DNA of 64,000 nucleotides from Bacteroidota bacterium (GTDB lineage Bacteria > Bacteroidota > Bacteroidia > NS11-12g > UBA955): assembly GCA_947496065.1 (NCBI GenBank), contig CANMBF010000008.1, forward strand, positions 25,012 through 89,011, in the 5' to 3' direction. The first letter of the stretch is position 1; each line of letters starts with the position of its first letter. The notes beneath the pieces are model-generated. The model saw nothing but the letters and a program-made list of their open reading frames with translations, had not been told where the DNA came from and searched no databases. The translations under genes were made by a program, and so were the position numbers. Shown here one piece after another: positions 16,475 through 25,973 of this stretch.

Positions 16475-17749
16475 TTATCTTAATCTAGAGTTGCAATGAA
16501 AAGTACCCAATAATTCATCGTATTGCATAAATGGATTCTTGTTATAAGACATTATATAGTAATCATTCTCGGTCATACTCGAATTGCCTTCTGTAAAGGT
16601 AGTATCAATTTTCTTAGAATCTTCCTGATTGGGTGTAACGTAATAATAATTATAATAGGCTTGTTTTAATACAAGGGTTGCTTCATATTGATTAAAATTT
16701 TCGTTCCATTCCATTTTAAACTCATCGCGTAATTCCCAATCACTTAGTTCACCAAATACGTATACATCGCGATCGAGCTTATCACTTATAAAAGTAAAAT
16801 GCACTGAACAATAGTCGCCCTCGATACCGCCTTTCATTATTCCATCGCGGTTATCGATGACCCTTTTTCCATTGAAATCGATGGTTTGCAAATAGGGTAA
16901 ATTCATTTTTGTATTGTCGCTATACAGCAATACATTTTTAACATTGCCTTCGATGTATTTCCTACGAACATTAAAACTTAGGAATCTTAGACTGCGAATA
17001 TCAAAATAGCGAAACTCATTACCACCTAAAAATATGTTGCCTTCTTCATAGTTATAGTCGAGTTTGCGACCGTTAATAAAGCGCGGTTTTAAATCGAATA
17101 TGGCATTGTCCCATCGCAAATTTTGCATTAGGGTAGATTTTACGTCCATCATTGGATTAGGTACAATATTATCGCCTAAATCAACCGAAAAATCAATCTC
17201 TTGAGAGGTATTTCTGATGGAAGGATAGGTGGCACTGTTAACTCCACCTGTAATTATAAATTTATCATCAACCACCATAAAACGGTGAGTTAATACGATA
17301 TCGCTCTCATCAAAGTTGCGGTAAACTTTTAAAATATAATTTCCACTCACCTTGGGTTTCATTTCAGGCGTTGGAAAAACAATACTGTAATGGGTATAAA
17401 CCTGAAAAGTAGAGGTGGAAAATTGGTAATCGTTAATATTTTCAAAAAAACTACCTGTGATGTATTCGTTTGGGCGCAGATTAGAAAGCTCCCAATTGGC
17501 TGAACAATGAATAAAAGTGTATTGGTAATTGTCGTTCTCCGGTTTAATTTCATCAAATATCAATTGCAATTGTTGATTGCTATTTAAATCAATGGCTGGA
17601 AAACGTTCAAAGCTATTGTATTGGGTTAATAGAACCGTTTTAATAGCTGTTTCATATTGTACATTGTTATACTGAATGGGAACATTGGCTGCTTTAAGTT
17701 TTATAAAAGAGAATACAATACAGATTGTTAAGAGTTGGTATTTATTCAT
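16475..17749 (-). CDS. Type IX secretion Plug-like protein (DUF5103)
   Basis: The 424-residue protein has a signal peptide (residues 1 to about 20) and matches DUF5103, the family of the Plug protein that closes the periplasmic side of the SprA/Sov translocon in the type IX secretion system. Supporting segments are HCSANWELSNL and GSFFENINDYQFS, a central two-domain beta sandwich with FSVDLGDN, and the C-terminal VYVFGELSDWEL region. It is immediately upstream of porX on the same strand, which strengthens the link to type IX secretion. The Plug role is from family knowledge, not shown here. Confidence 0.85.
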   Translation of the reverse strand: MNKYQLLTICIVFSFIKLKAANVPIQYNNVQYETAIKTVLLTQYNSFERFPAIDLNSNQQLQLIFDEIKPENDNYQYTFIHCSANWELSNLRPNEYITGSFFENINDYQFSTSTFQVYTHYSIVFPTPEMKPKVSGNYILKVYRNFDESDIVLTHRFMVVDDKFIITGGVNSATYPSIRNTSQEIDFSVDLGDNIVPNPMMDVKSTLMQNLRWDNAIFDLKPRFINGRKLDYNYEEGNIFLGGNEFRYFDIRSLRFLSFNVRRKYIEGNVKNVLLYSDNTKMNLPYLQTIDFNGKRVIDNRDGIMKGGIEGDYCSVHFTFISDKLDRDVYVFGELSDWELRDEFKMEWNENFNQYEATLVLKQAYYNYYYVTPNQEDSKKIDTTFTEGNSSMTENDYYIMSYNKNPFMQYDELLGTFHCNSRLR

Positions 17750-17777
17750 TCGCCAGATTTTTGTTTTGCTATTGGGA

Positions 17778-19688
17778 TTATAAACTCAACAACTGTTCAA
17801 ATATTGTTTCGAAGACTTTATTTTTACTGTTGAGTAGGTTTTCGTTTTGTTGATATTGTTCAGAAAGTGTGCCAACCTTATCGGCATTGGCTGAATCTTC
17901 TAACATCTTTTCAATATCTGTATTTTTTAATTTTAAACCCTCGATTTCTTTTTCTATATCATTCAACTGTTGTTGCAATTGTTTCTTTTGTTTATCAATT
18001 GTTTTGGTATCATGATCAGTTGGGTTTAAAGTTGTTTTAATGGCTGGTTTAGCAACTTCCGCAGCTTTGGCTTCAATCGCTCGTGTTTTTTCTCTTTTGG
18101 CCATCCAATATTTCCAATCATCGTAAGTTCCTTCGTACTCTTTTATTTCATCATCTTCTATCCACCAAATTTTATTGGCTATTTGCGATATAAAATATCT
18201 GTCATGTGAAACGGTAATAAAGGTGCCTTCGAAGAATTGTAAGGCTTGAATTAAAATATTCATACTTTGAATATCCAAGTGGTTGGTTGGCTCATCGAGC
18301 AATAAAAAATTGGCTTCTTCGACCAATGTTTTCGCTAAGGCTACTCGGGCTTTTTCACCACCACTTAATACTTTTATTTTTTTGTAAACATCGTCACCAG
18401 AAAACAAGAAGCAACCCAAAATTGAGCGCAATTCGCTTTCTAATTTTTTAGAACCCATTTGTGAAAGTTCTTCTAGAATATCATTATTAATATTTAAAGA
18501 TTCAAGTTGATGCTGGGCATAGAATGTTTTTTCGAGGTTATAACCTATTTCAACTTCACCCGCATCCAATGCTTCGCTTTGATCGATGATACGCAATAAG
18601 GTTGATTTACCTTTGCCATTGGCACCTATCAAGGCAATTTTATCACCTCTCAATATTTGCGCACTCGCCTTCTTAAATATCACCTGATCGCCATATTGCT
18701 TGCTAATATTTTTGAGTGTTACTAAAATTTTACCTGGTTGGGTGCGCACTTTAAAACGCAGATTCATTACCGACTCATCGTTTTGAACCTCTTCGATGCG
18801 TTCGATTTTATCCAACATCTTCATTCTACTTTGTGCCATAGTAGCCTTACTGGCTTTCGCTTTAAAACGATCGATGAGTTTTTCTTGTTGTTTAATAAAC
18901 TGCTGTTGGTTATCAAAAGCGCGTTGTTGCAAATCATCTCTATCGGCCTTTAATTCTAAAAATTTAGAATAGTTACCCGTGTATTGATAAACGCGTTTAT
19001 TGGCAACCTCAACAATTTTGGTTACCATTTTATTGAGAAACTCTCTATCGTGAGAAACGATGATGACACAACCTTCGAAAGATTGTAAGTACTCTTCAAT
19101 CCATTCGATAGATGGTAAATCCAAGTGATTGGTAGGTTCATCGAGTAAAAGCAATTTTGGATTTTGAAGTAAGAGCTTGGCCAGCATTACACGCATGCGC
19201 CATCCTCCACTAAACTCATGCAATGGGCGCTGTAGATCGGCTGTTTTAAAACCAAGACCTTCTAAAATCTCTTCTGTTTTAAATTGAATATTATAACCAT
19301 CAAGGGCTTCGAATTCTTCTTGTTTATTGCCTAAAAGATTTAGTATTTCATCGGAATGATCAAACTCAAGGCGATCCATTATTTCATCAATTTCTTTTTG
19401 AAGATAAAGTGCTTTATCGAAGGCTTGCAGTGCTACATGGTAAATAGATTCATTGCTCTCGTAGCTCAGCAAATCTTGGTTAAGGAAACCGATGGTACAA
19501 TCTTTGGCTTTTGAAATCGACCCTTCAGTCGGCTGATATTCGTTGGTAATAATGCGCAACAAGGTTGATTTACCGGTACCATTTTGACCAACAAGACCAA
19601 TGCGTTCACCAGGCTTTATTTGCCAATTAACGTCTTTATATAATACACGACCACCGAAGTCGAATGCAAGTTCATTTAAAGTAAGCAT
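17778..19688 (-). CDS. ABC-F family ATPase (ribosome-associated type)
   Basis: The 636-residue protein has two ABC domains and no membrane segment. Walker A motifs are GQNGTGKSTLL (about residues 34-44) and GANGKGKSTLL (about 352-362); the signatures are FSGGWRMRV and LSGGEKARV. Both ATPases carry LLLDEPTNHLD. Between them is the basic linker helix pair of ABC-F proteins, and residues from about 565 form a charged C-terminal coiled coil as in Uup. ABC-F proteins act on stalled or initiating ribosomes. A -7 box lies 8 bases before the ATG, so the mRNA may be leaderless. Confidence 0.92.
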   Translation of the reverse strand: MLTLNELAFDFGGRVLYKDVNWQIKPGERIGLVGQNGTGKSTLLRIITNEYQPTEGSISKAKDCTIGFLNQDLLSYESNESIYHVALQAFDKALYLQKEIDEIMDRLEFDHSDEILNLLGNKQEEFEALDGYNIQFKTEEILEGLGFKTADLQRPLHEFSGGWRMRVMLAKLLLQNPKLLLLDEPTNHLDLPSIEWIEEYLQSFEGCVIIVSHDREFLNKMVTKIVEVANKRVYQYTGNYSKFLELKADRDDLQQRAFDNQQQFIKQQEKLIDRFKAKASKATMAQSRMKMLDKIERIEEVQNDESVMNLRFKVRTQPGKILVTLKNISKQYGDQVIFKKASAQILRGDKIALIGANGKGKSTLLRIIDQSEALDAGEVEIGYNLEKTFYAQHQLESLNINNDILEELSQMGSKKLESELRSILGCFLFSGDDVYKKIKVLSGGEKARVALAKTLVEEANFLLLDEPTNHLDIQSMNILIQALQFFEGTFITVSHDRYFISQIANKIWWIEDDEIKEYEGTYDDWKYWMAKREKTRAIEAKAAEVAKPAIKTTLNPTDHDTKTIDKQKKQLQQQLNDIEKEIEGLKLKNTDIEKMLEDSANADKVGTLSEQYQQNENLLNSKNKVFETIFEQLLSL

Positions 19689-19695
19689 GAAAGTG

Positions 19696-19703
19696 CAAAA
19701 ATA
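19696..19703 (-). promoter_or_regulatory. -7 promoter box for the ABC-F gene
   Basis: Minus-strand TATTTTTG matches TAnnTTTG, 8 bases before the start codon at 19688. Confidence 0.55.
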
Positions 19704-19764
19704 CTGCTATTTTTCGAGGTATAGAAATTAAAAACAATGAATTAAAGGCCTTTATTTTACTATT

Positions 19765-19784
19765 CGTTTAAAAATCGATAAACG
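19765..19784. other. Short inverted repeat between lytTR gene and ABC-F gene
   Basis: CGTTTA and TAAACG form 6-bp arms around an 8-base loop, just beyond the 3' end of the response-regulator gene. There is no adjacent T-run, so a terminator is doubtful. No other feature was seen in this 115-base gap apart from the ABC-F promoter. Confidence 0.25.
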
Positions 19785-19803
19785 TAAGTAAATAATTCAA
19801 TTC

Positions 19804-20544
19804 TTAATACAATTTGAACCAATCTAAAAATTCATCTTTTTTGCGAACAGAAACCTGCAGTTCGACATTGTTTTTTAGTGTTAATGATAGGTTTCTACCC
19901 TTGTCAACTTGTTTAATAAAATTGCGATTTATAATAAGCGATTTATGGCATCTAAAAAACAACTCTTCAGGCAAAATATCCTCAAATACACCAATAGGTT
20001 TTGCTGAACTCGTTACATAATTTCCATGGTATACATTAGAACCAAATCCATCTGATTCAATATAAATAATATTAATCATGAATATTTTTTCATTCGTCTC
20101 GCCGTTATAAATTAAAAGGTATTCAGCAATATCAAATTTTTTACGTCTTATTAAATCCTCCAATACCGGATTTTTTTGAATCTTTTCTAATATAACCTTA
20201 TTGACTACAGCTACAAATTCATTGGTATCAATTGGTTTCAAAAGATAATCTACAGCAGCATACTTAATGGCCTTGATAGCATATTGAGAATAGCCTGTAA
20301 TGAAAATTAATTTATATTTTATGTAATCAATAGTATTTAACAATTCGAAAATAATTCCATCTGAAACTTCAATATCAAGAAACAGTAAATCAACGTGGTT
20401 AGCAGCAATAAATAATTTAGTTTCTTTTAAACTATCAGATGATCCAATAATTTCAATACTATTCGAAAAATTTTCATTGATAAGATCTATTAATAAATCG
20501 CGGTTGTTTAATTCGTCTTCGACGATATAGGCTTTTTGTTTCAT
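19804..20544 (-). CDS. LytTR-family response regulator
   Basis: The 246-residue regulator has a receiver domain (residues 4-118; acidic Glu9-Asp10, phosphoacceptor Asp57, switch Lys in LLKPIDT) and a C-terminal LytTR DNA-binding domain (about 145-246), recognised by the ESDGFGS, FFRCHKSLIINRNFI and VSVRKKDEFLDW segments. It is encoded six bases after its cognate LytS-type histidine kinase, so the pair forms a two-component system. The target genes are not evident; no flanking gene is an obvious candidate. Confidence 0.92.
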   Translation of the reverse strand: MKQKAYIVEDELNNRDLLIDLINENFSNSIEIIGSSDSLKETKLFIAANHVDLLFLDIEVSDGIIFELLNTIDYIKYKLIFITGYSQYAIKAIKYAAVDYLLKPIDTNEFVAVVNKVILEKIQKNPVLEDLIRRKKFDIAEYLLIYNGETNEKIFMINIIYIESDGFGSNVYHGNYVTSSAKPIGVFEDILPEELFFRCHKSLIINRNFIKQVDKGRNLSLTLKNNVELQVSVRKKDEFLDWFKLY

Positions 20545-20550
20545 TAACTT

Positions 20551-23433
20551 TTAATCATTTAAAATAGGTAAAATTATATCTATGTGTGTGCCTGTTTGTG
20601 TTCCTTTCATTTCAGATTGAACAGATACAGTTCCTTTGTTTTTAATGTCTTTGAACAATAGTAATATTCTTTCTTTGGTGATACTTAATCCATGATTAGA
20701 TGCATTATTATTGAGAACATCAAAACCTTTTCCATTATCAATGATACTGTATTTGATAAAATTGGCATTTAATTTAACTACCACAATTTTCAATATTCCT
20801 TGATAATTTAAACCTCTAAATGCATGCTTAATGGCATTTTCTGCCAACGGTTGAATAATGAGTGGCGGAACAAAAATTGATTGTAGATCGTCTTCGTCTA
20901 AATCAATTTGAAATTCCACTATAAATTTGTCTCCAAATCTCAATAATTCTATCTCAATATAATCTTTCGTATAATTAATTTCCTTATTTAGTTGAATAAA
21001 TTCTTTGGACGAATAATTGATACTTTTTCGCATAATTAAAGATAAAGTACCGATGTAATTTTCGGCTCTTTCTAACTGCTTTATCTTTACTAAGTGTTTA
21101 ATATTACTGAGCGCATTAAAAACAAAATGCGGGTTCATTTGAGCACGCAAAATCCTTAGTCTTAAGAGTGTTAAATCTTTACTAAGTACTACCCTTTCCT
21201 TCATTAACTTAAAATAATAAATTACCGAACCGAACAGTAAAAAAGGTATGAGAATAACTACCCACCAATGCCTGTACCATGGACTTGCAATTGTAAAATT
21301 TAAAGCGGTTATCAAACCAGCATTTCCATGTTCGTTGAGTGCAGCAATTTCGAAGGTATAACTCCCAGATTCCATTCCAAGCAAAGGCACTTCCAAATTA
21401 TTTGTTTGTATCCATGTGGTACTAATTTCTTTAATTCTATATTGAAAATGATAATTTAAGCTAGTATTTATAAAGGACGATATATAAGAAATAATGAGAT
21501 TGTTGTGATTGTAATCGAGTTCTAAATTATTCCCTTGATAAACAATTGAATTGACTTTAATCTGAGTAATAATCGTATTGTATATTTCATCTTTGGGCGT
21601 TTCTAATTCATTAAAAGTAAACAAGCCATTATTCGCACAGACAATCAATTTATTATTCAAAAACGCAATACTATTGATTTTTTTTGCTGGCATGCCTTCA
21701 GGAACAGAGTAACTAGTTACCTTAAAGGTTGGATTTATTGAATTCAAATATTCAATAACCGAAATACCATTGGTTGTGGCAAGCCAAATAGTATTATTAG
21801 AACCTATAGTTATTTGCAGGCATACATCCGATAAGAGATGATACTTAAAGTTTGAGACCTCAGAAAAGTGGACTATTTTTCCTTCTTTAGAACAATAAAA
21901 CAAACCCTTTTGATCTGTAGCAATCCACATATTCCCTAATTCATCGCGCTTGATATCAACAATTCTGCTATTGTCAATTAAGTCGTTTAGCTTTAAATCG
22001 GTATTAAAATATCCGGTATCTGTTAGCACACATTGACGAACTCCAGTTAAACCGCCTAACCATATTTCATTTTTATTTTTTCTGCAAACAGCAGTTGTGC
22101 GTTCTCTGCAGATTGTAGTGAGCTTATCGCCTCCATTATCAAATAAAATAAAGGCACATGAAGCGGCACCAAACAATAACTCACCATTCTCCCCATTTTC
22201 AATATCCTTCATGGGGATTTCTCTAATAATTTTTAAATTTTTATACTGATGGTCCATCATAAATAAACCATTATCGACGCCTATAAACTTAAACTTTGTA
22301 TTGCAGCCATAAGCCCTTACCCTGTTGATTTTATGCCCAGAAATTATTTTTTCAAGTTTTCCATTGCTATTAATTACCAATAGTCCATTGCTTTCTGTGG
22401 CCACTAATAAATTTCCATCTTGGGTCCATAAATTTGATAATCCTTTTGTTTTTTCGATAGGAAGATCAATTGAAATGGGTGCATTGTTTCTAATAAAATA
22501 GAGTCCGTTGTCAAAACTTCCGATCCATTTGTTACCACTCCTATCAATAAAAACGCGTTCAAAGTTAAAAGGCAGTTTAACGGTTTCCTTTAATATAGAA
22601 ACTTTTGGATTGAACACAGAGTAGAAACTATCACCTGATAAAATCGTATAATCTGAATTCATAAAAATGCCTTTGTATAGTTTATCAACTTGAATAGCAG
22701 AAGAGTCGCCCGTTCTTATATTTATTTGTATCAACTTATGTTGGGTTATATTCAACCAATTTAAATAATCAATTGGTGCATGAATATAATTTTGAAGATT
22801 TTTATCATATTCAAGATTCTTTAAACGGGCTGAATCACCTAAATTCCAAACATAGGATTGACATATTGATTTTAGTTCGAATGTATTATTTTTCTCAAAC
22901 AAGATATAATGAAAAAACTCAGCGACATCTTTATGGTATTTAAATTCTAATTCAGGAGCATCTTTCGATATGATTAATCTTTTGTTGTTTTCTCTAATAT
23001 AAAAACCAATGGTATTTGAATTCTGCAATACTACAAAAATGCTCATGCCTTTTGGTTTGTATTTTTTTATTCTTTCTAAAAATGGATCATTACCGGAATT
23101 GAATATTTTTCCTTTGTAATAATAAGATGGTTCTTTGCTGAAATTATTAAACCATATTCTGCCTTTAGCATCTTCAAAAACACTCAGCACTTCATTGTCT
23201 GGCAAACCCTGTTTCGTCGTAAAATTTGTAAAATTAACGCCATCAAATCGACTAACGCCTTGTTCTGTGCAAATCCAGATAAAACCATTTTTATCTTCAA
23301 TGATGTTGTAAATCCTATTGGACAATAAACCATTGTTAATGTTATAATTATAGTAAAAAGGATATTGGGCTTTGATTTTTATAAAAAAAACAAAACATAT
23401 GATAAAGAAGGTTAAAAGTCGTTTAAATCCCAA
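20551..23433 (-). CDS. Sensor histidine kinase with beta-propeller and Y_Y_Y domains (LytS type)
   Basis: The 960-residue kinase has an N-terminal signal/membrane segment, then periplasmic propeller repeats (for example KNGFIWICTEQGVSRFDG and GNMWIATDQKGLFY) to about residue 610, a Y_Y_Y beta-sandwich (about 640-720), one membrane helix (about 726-745) and a LytS-type His_kinase domain with MNPHFVFNAL (about 768) and a C-terminal ATPase domain with PLAENAIKHAF and DNGKGFD. It senses an unknown external ligand and should phosphorylate the LytTR regulator six bases downstream. The longest reading starts at TTG 23454, but that codon lies in a TAnnTTTG box; I place the start at TTG 23433, giving MGFKRLLTFF as a normal signal sequence. 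No ATG is available there, so the exact start is uncertain. Confidence 0.88.
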   Translation of the reverse strand: MGFKRLLTFFIICFVFFIKIKAQYPFYYNYNINNGLLSNRIYNIIEDKNGFIWICTEQGVSRFDGVNFTNFTTKQGLPDNEVLSVFEDAKGRIWFNNFSKEPSYYYKGKIFNSGNDPFLERIKKYKPKGMSIFVVLQNSNTIGFYIRENNKRLIISKDAPELEFKYHKDVAEFFHYILFEKNNTFELKSICQSYVWNLGDSARLKNLEYDKNLQNYIHAPIDYLNWLNITQHKLIQINIRTGDSSAIQVDKLYKGIFMNSDYTILSGDSFYSVFNPKVSILKETVKLPFNFERVFIDRSGNKWIGSFDNGLYFIRNNAPISIDLPIEKTKGLSNLWTQDGNLLVATESNGLLVINSNGKLEKIISGHKINRVRAYGCNTKFKFIGVDNGLFMMDHQYKNLKIIREIPMKDIENGENGELLFGAASCAFILFDNGGDKLTTICRERTTAVCRKNKNEIWLGGLTGVRQCVLTDTGYFNTDLKLNDLIDNSRIVDIKRDELGNMWIATDQKGLFYCSKEGKIVHFSEVSNFKYHLLSDVCLQITIGSNNTIWLATTNGISVIEYLNSINPTFKVTSYSVPEGMPAKKINSIAFLNNKLIVCANNGLFTFNELETPKDEIYNTIITQIKVNSIVYQGNNLELDYNHNNLIISYISSFINTSLNYHFQYRIKEISTTWIQTNNLEVPLLGMESGSYTFEIAALNEHGNAGLITALNFTIASPWYRHWWVVILIPFLLFGSVIYYFKLMKERVVLSKDLTLLRLRILRAQMNPHFVFNALSNIKHLVKIKQLERAENYIGTLSLIMRKSINYSSKEFIQLNKEINYTKDYIEIELLRFGDKFIVEFQIDLDEDDLQSIFVPPLIIQPLAENAIKHAFRGLNYQGILKIVVVKLNANFIKYSIIDNGKGFDVLNNNASNHGLSITKERILLLFKDIKNKGTVSVQSEMKGTQTGTHIDIILPILND

Positions 23434-23451
23434 GTTATAAATTTTACTGAA

Positions 23452-23459
23452 CAAATGTA
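23452..23459 (-). promoter_or_regulatory. -7 promoter box for the kinase/LytTR operon
   Basis: Minus-strand TACATTTG matches TAnnTTTG and overlaps the TTG at 23454. The rest of the 290-base divergent gap to the leucine dehydrogenase gene is AT-rich with no other recognised feature except that gene's own promoter. Confidence 0.5.
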
Positions 23460-23682
23460 AGCATTTTCATGTATTGGGTATGTAAGGGGATATCAATCAC
23501 TAATAAGTTGTTTAAAAAATATATTACAATGTGTTTTTGTCTAATGTACTATAATCTTCGCTATTAAGCTTCACTTAAATTCAATTTTGCGCATTTTATA
23601 TTCTAGGTAGTATTTAATAATCAGGCTTTTAGTTGTAAAATTAAATTTTATTAAAACCCTTAATTTTAATTCAATAATTGAT

Positions 23683-23690
23683 TACTTTTG
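23683..23690 (+). promoter_or_regulatory. -7 promoter box for leucine dehydrogenase
   Basis: TACTTTTG matches TAnnTTTG and is followed by GCAG; the ATG is 32 bases downstream, a longer leader than at most genes here. Confidence 0.55.
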
Positions 23691-23721
23691 CAGCCATTTA
23701 AAAAAACAATTTATCATATTT

Positions 23722-24822
23722 ATGAGCCAAGCCAACGCTTCTTCAACCGACACTCAATTTGATCTATTTGCAAAAGTTGCCAAATTCGATCATGAGCAAG
23801 TCTTAATTTGCCAGGATAACCATACCGGCCTAAAAGCCATTATAGCCATACACAACACCGTTTTAGGTCCAGGTTTAGGTGGAACCAGAATGTGGAAATA
23901 TGCTACTGAAGCAGATGCTATTAATGATGCCTTGCGTTTATCAAGGGGTATGACTTATAAAGCGTCCATCAGTGGACTTAACCTAGGCGGTGCAAAAGCT
24001 GTTATCATTGGAGATCCAGCAAAAGACAAGTCAGAACACTTAATGCGAAAATTCGGTCGTTGTGTTGAAAACCTTGCAGGTAAATATATTACTGCAGAGG
24101 ATGTAGGAACAACCACAAAAGATATGGAGTACATTAAAATGGAAACATCGCACGTAGTTGGTTTATCTGAAATCATGGGAGGTGGTGGCGATCCAAGTCC
24201 CGTAACCGCTTATGGTGTGTACATGGGTATCAAAGCAAGTGCTAAAAAAGCATATGGCAACGATAGCCTTGCAGGTAAAAAAATTGCCGTTCAAGGTGCT
24301 GGTAAAGTTGGATTACACCTTATCGAACTATTACATAAAGATGGAGCTATCATCACTTCAACTGATATATTTGACAGTGGGTTAAAAATTGCTGCAGATA
24401 AATACAAAGCAACCATTGTTAAACCTGAGGATATTTTTAGCCAAGATGTAGACATTTTTGCACCATGTGCTTTAGGTGCTATTTTAAACACTGAGAACAT
24501 TGCCAAATTAAAATGCCAAGTGATTGCTGGTGCAGCAAACAATCAATTGGAAGATGATACCATACATGGCGATATGATTAAAGCAAAAGGCATTCTTTAT
24601 GCCCCTGATTTCTTGATCAATGCTGGTGGTTTAATAAATGTATACAGCGAATACAACGGCTATGTAAGAGAAATTGCTTTCGCACAAACTGAAAATATTT
24701 ACAATACCGTGTTGAATATTTATTCTAAATCAGAGGAAGACAATATCAATACGCAATTAGCAGCAATTAAATTAGCTGAAAAACGCATTAACGATACCAT
24801 GCATTTGCAATCTAAAATTTAA
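23722..24822 (+). CDS. Leucine dehydrogenase (Glu/Leu/Phe/Val dehydrogenase family)
   Basis: The 366-residue NAD-dependent enzyme reversibly deaminates branched-chain amino acids to 2-oxo acids. The dimerisation/substrate domain shows GPGLGGTRMW and the catalytic lysine region MTYKASISGLNLGGAK; the nucleotide-binding domain shows VQGAGKVGLHL. Length and the short GGGGDPSPVTA loop fit leucine dehydrogenase rather than glutamate dehydrogenase. The gene has its own promoter and ends in a strong intrinsic terminator, so it is monocistronic. Its 2-oxo acid products could feed the fused E1 dehydrogenase encoded near 58 kb, but that link is inference. Confidence 0.92.
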   Translation: MSQANASSTDTQFDLFAKVAKFDHEQVLICQDNHTGLKAIIAIHNTVLGPGLGGTRMWKYATEADAINDALRLSRGMTYKASISGLNLGGAKAVIIGDPAKDKSEHLMRKFGRCVENLAGKYITAEDVGTTTKDMEYIKMETSHVVGLSEIMGGGGDPSPVTAYGVYMGIKASAKKAYGNDSLAGKKIAVQGAGKVGLHLIELLHKDGAIITSTDIFDSGLKIAADKYKATIVKPEDIFSQDVDIFAPCALGAILNTENIAKLKCQVIAGAANNQLEDDTIHGDMIKAKGILYAPDFLINAGGLINVYSEYNGYVREIAFAQTENIYNTVLNIYSKSEEDNINTQLAAIKLAEKRINDTMHLQSKI

Positions 24823-24844
24823 TTTTAGACGATTAATTTTTATT

Positions 24845-24879
24845 AAAGACGATTTTTCGAAAGAAAATTCGTCTTTTTT
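24845..24879 (+). terminator. Intrinsic terminator after leucine dehydrogenase
   Basis: AAAGACGA (24845-24852) pairs with TCGTCTTT (24869-24876), and inside it TTTTC pairs with GAAAA around a GAAA loop. The stem runs into six T residues. This is the clearest intrinsic terminator in the window and separates leucine dehydrogenase from the mevalonate operon. Confidence 0.85.
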
Positions 24880-24911
24880 GTGTAAAAAGAGAGTGATAAA
24901 AAACAAAAGCG

Positions 24912-24919
24912 TATTTTTG
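24912..24919 (+). promoter_or_regulatory. -7 promoter box for the mevalonate operon
   Basis: TATTTTTG matches TAnnTTTG. It overlaps the GTG at 24919 that would give the longest reading of the isomerase, arguing for the TTG start at 24946. No second promoter box was seen further along the six-gene operon. Confidence 0.55.
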
Positions 24920-24945
24920 TGGTTTATATTGATAGTCAATTATTT

Positions 24946-25965
24946 TTGGAAACAAATCAAACATCAAGCCGCAAAAAAGACCACATCGAATTGGCCTTTC
25001 TTTCTCAAACAGAATGCATCGATTCAAGGTTCTATTATGAGCCCTTTCTTAGTGCGCATCCTAATGCAAACAGCGTTCCCCAAAAACAAATTGCAAATAA
25101 AACGCTAAACTTACCACTGTGGGTAAGCAGCATGACTGGAGGAACAGCGCAAGCAGGAATCATCAATCGTAATTTAGCAATGGCCTGCAAAGAATTTGGT
25201 ATGGGCATGGGCTTAGGAAGCTGTCGAATTATTTTAAATGACAACACTTATTTCGAAGATTTTAATGTACGTCAATATTTAGGTGACTCTGTTCCATTTT
25301 ATGCGAATTTAGGGATCGCGCAAATCGAAGAATTAATACAAAGCAATCAATTACATCTTGTAAATGAACTTGTCGACAAACTAAATGCTGATGGTTTAAT
25401 AATACATGTTAATCCATTGCAAGAATGGCTTCAGCCAGAAGGCGATAAAATTCAATTTGCCCCAATTGATACCATTAAACGTATTATTGACCAGATCAAT
25501 TGCAAATTGATAGTAAAAGAAGTTGGTCAAGGATTCGGTCCAAAATCATTTGTAGAATTATTGCAGTTGCCCATCGAAGCAATAGAGTTTGGTGCGCATG
25601 GCGGTACTAATTTCGCTACCTTAGAGTTATTAAGACAACAAGACCACATAAAGGAACAATTGACTCCCATCACAAAAATAGGACATAAAGCCAATGAAAT
25701 GGTTGAATTTGCAAACCTTGTAACTGCGCAATTAGGAAGCAAAGCCATTTGTAAAAACCTTATCATTAGTGGTGGTATTAAAGATTATTTGGATGGCTAT
25801 TATTTAATTCAAAAGTCTTCTACTAACGCCATTTATGCGCAAGCTTCTGCCTTTTTAAAACATGCTACTGGCGATTATGAAACACTAAGAACCTATTGCG
25901 AACTTCAAAAGAAAGGACTTGAAACTTGTTACACGTATTTAACGATTAAACCAACCTCTAATTAA
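24946..25965 (+). CDS. fni: Type 2 isopentenyl-diphosphate delta-isomerase
   Basis: The 339-residue FMN- and NADPH-dependent isomerase interconverts IPP and DMAPP. The RKKDHIELAF start, the WVSSMTGGT segment, the MGMGLGSCR motif, HVNPLQEWLQPEG and the C-terminal SGGIKDYLDGY phosphate/FMN-binding region identify the type 2 enzyme. The longest reading begins at GTG 24919, inside the promoter box; I use TTG 24946, which places RKKDHIE about ten residues from the N-terminus as usual. It is the first gene of the mevalonate operon; HMG-CoA reductase follows after eight bases. Confidence 0.92.
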   Translation: METNQTSSRKKDHIELAFLSQTECIDSRFYYEPFLSAHPNANSVPQKQIANKTLNLPLWVSSMTGGTAQAGIINRNLAMACKEFGMGMGLGSCRIILNDNTYFEDFNVRQYLGDSVPFYANLGIAQIEELIQSNQLHLVNELVDKLNADGLIIHVNPLQEWLQPEGDKIQFAPIDTIKRIIDQINCKLIVKEVGQGFGPKSFVELLQLPIEAIEFGAHGGTNFATLELLRQQDHIKEQLTPITKIGHKANEMVEFANLVTAQLGSKAICKNLIISGGIKDYLDGYYLIQKSSTNAIYAQASAFLKHATGDYETLRTYCELQKKGLETCYTYLTIKPTSN

Positions 25966-25973
25966 TACAACTA

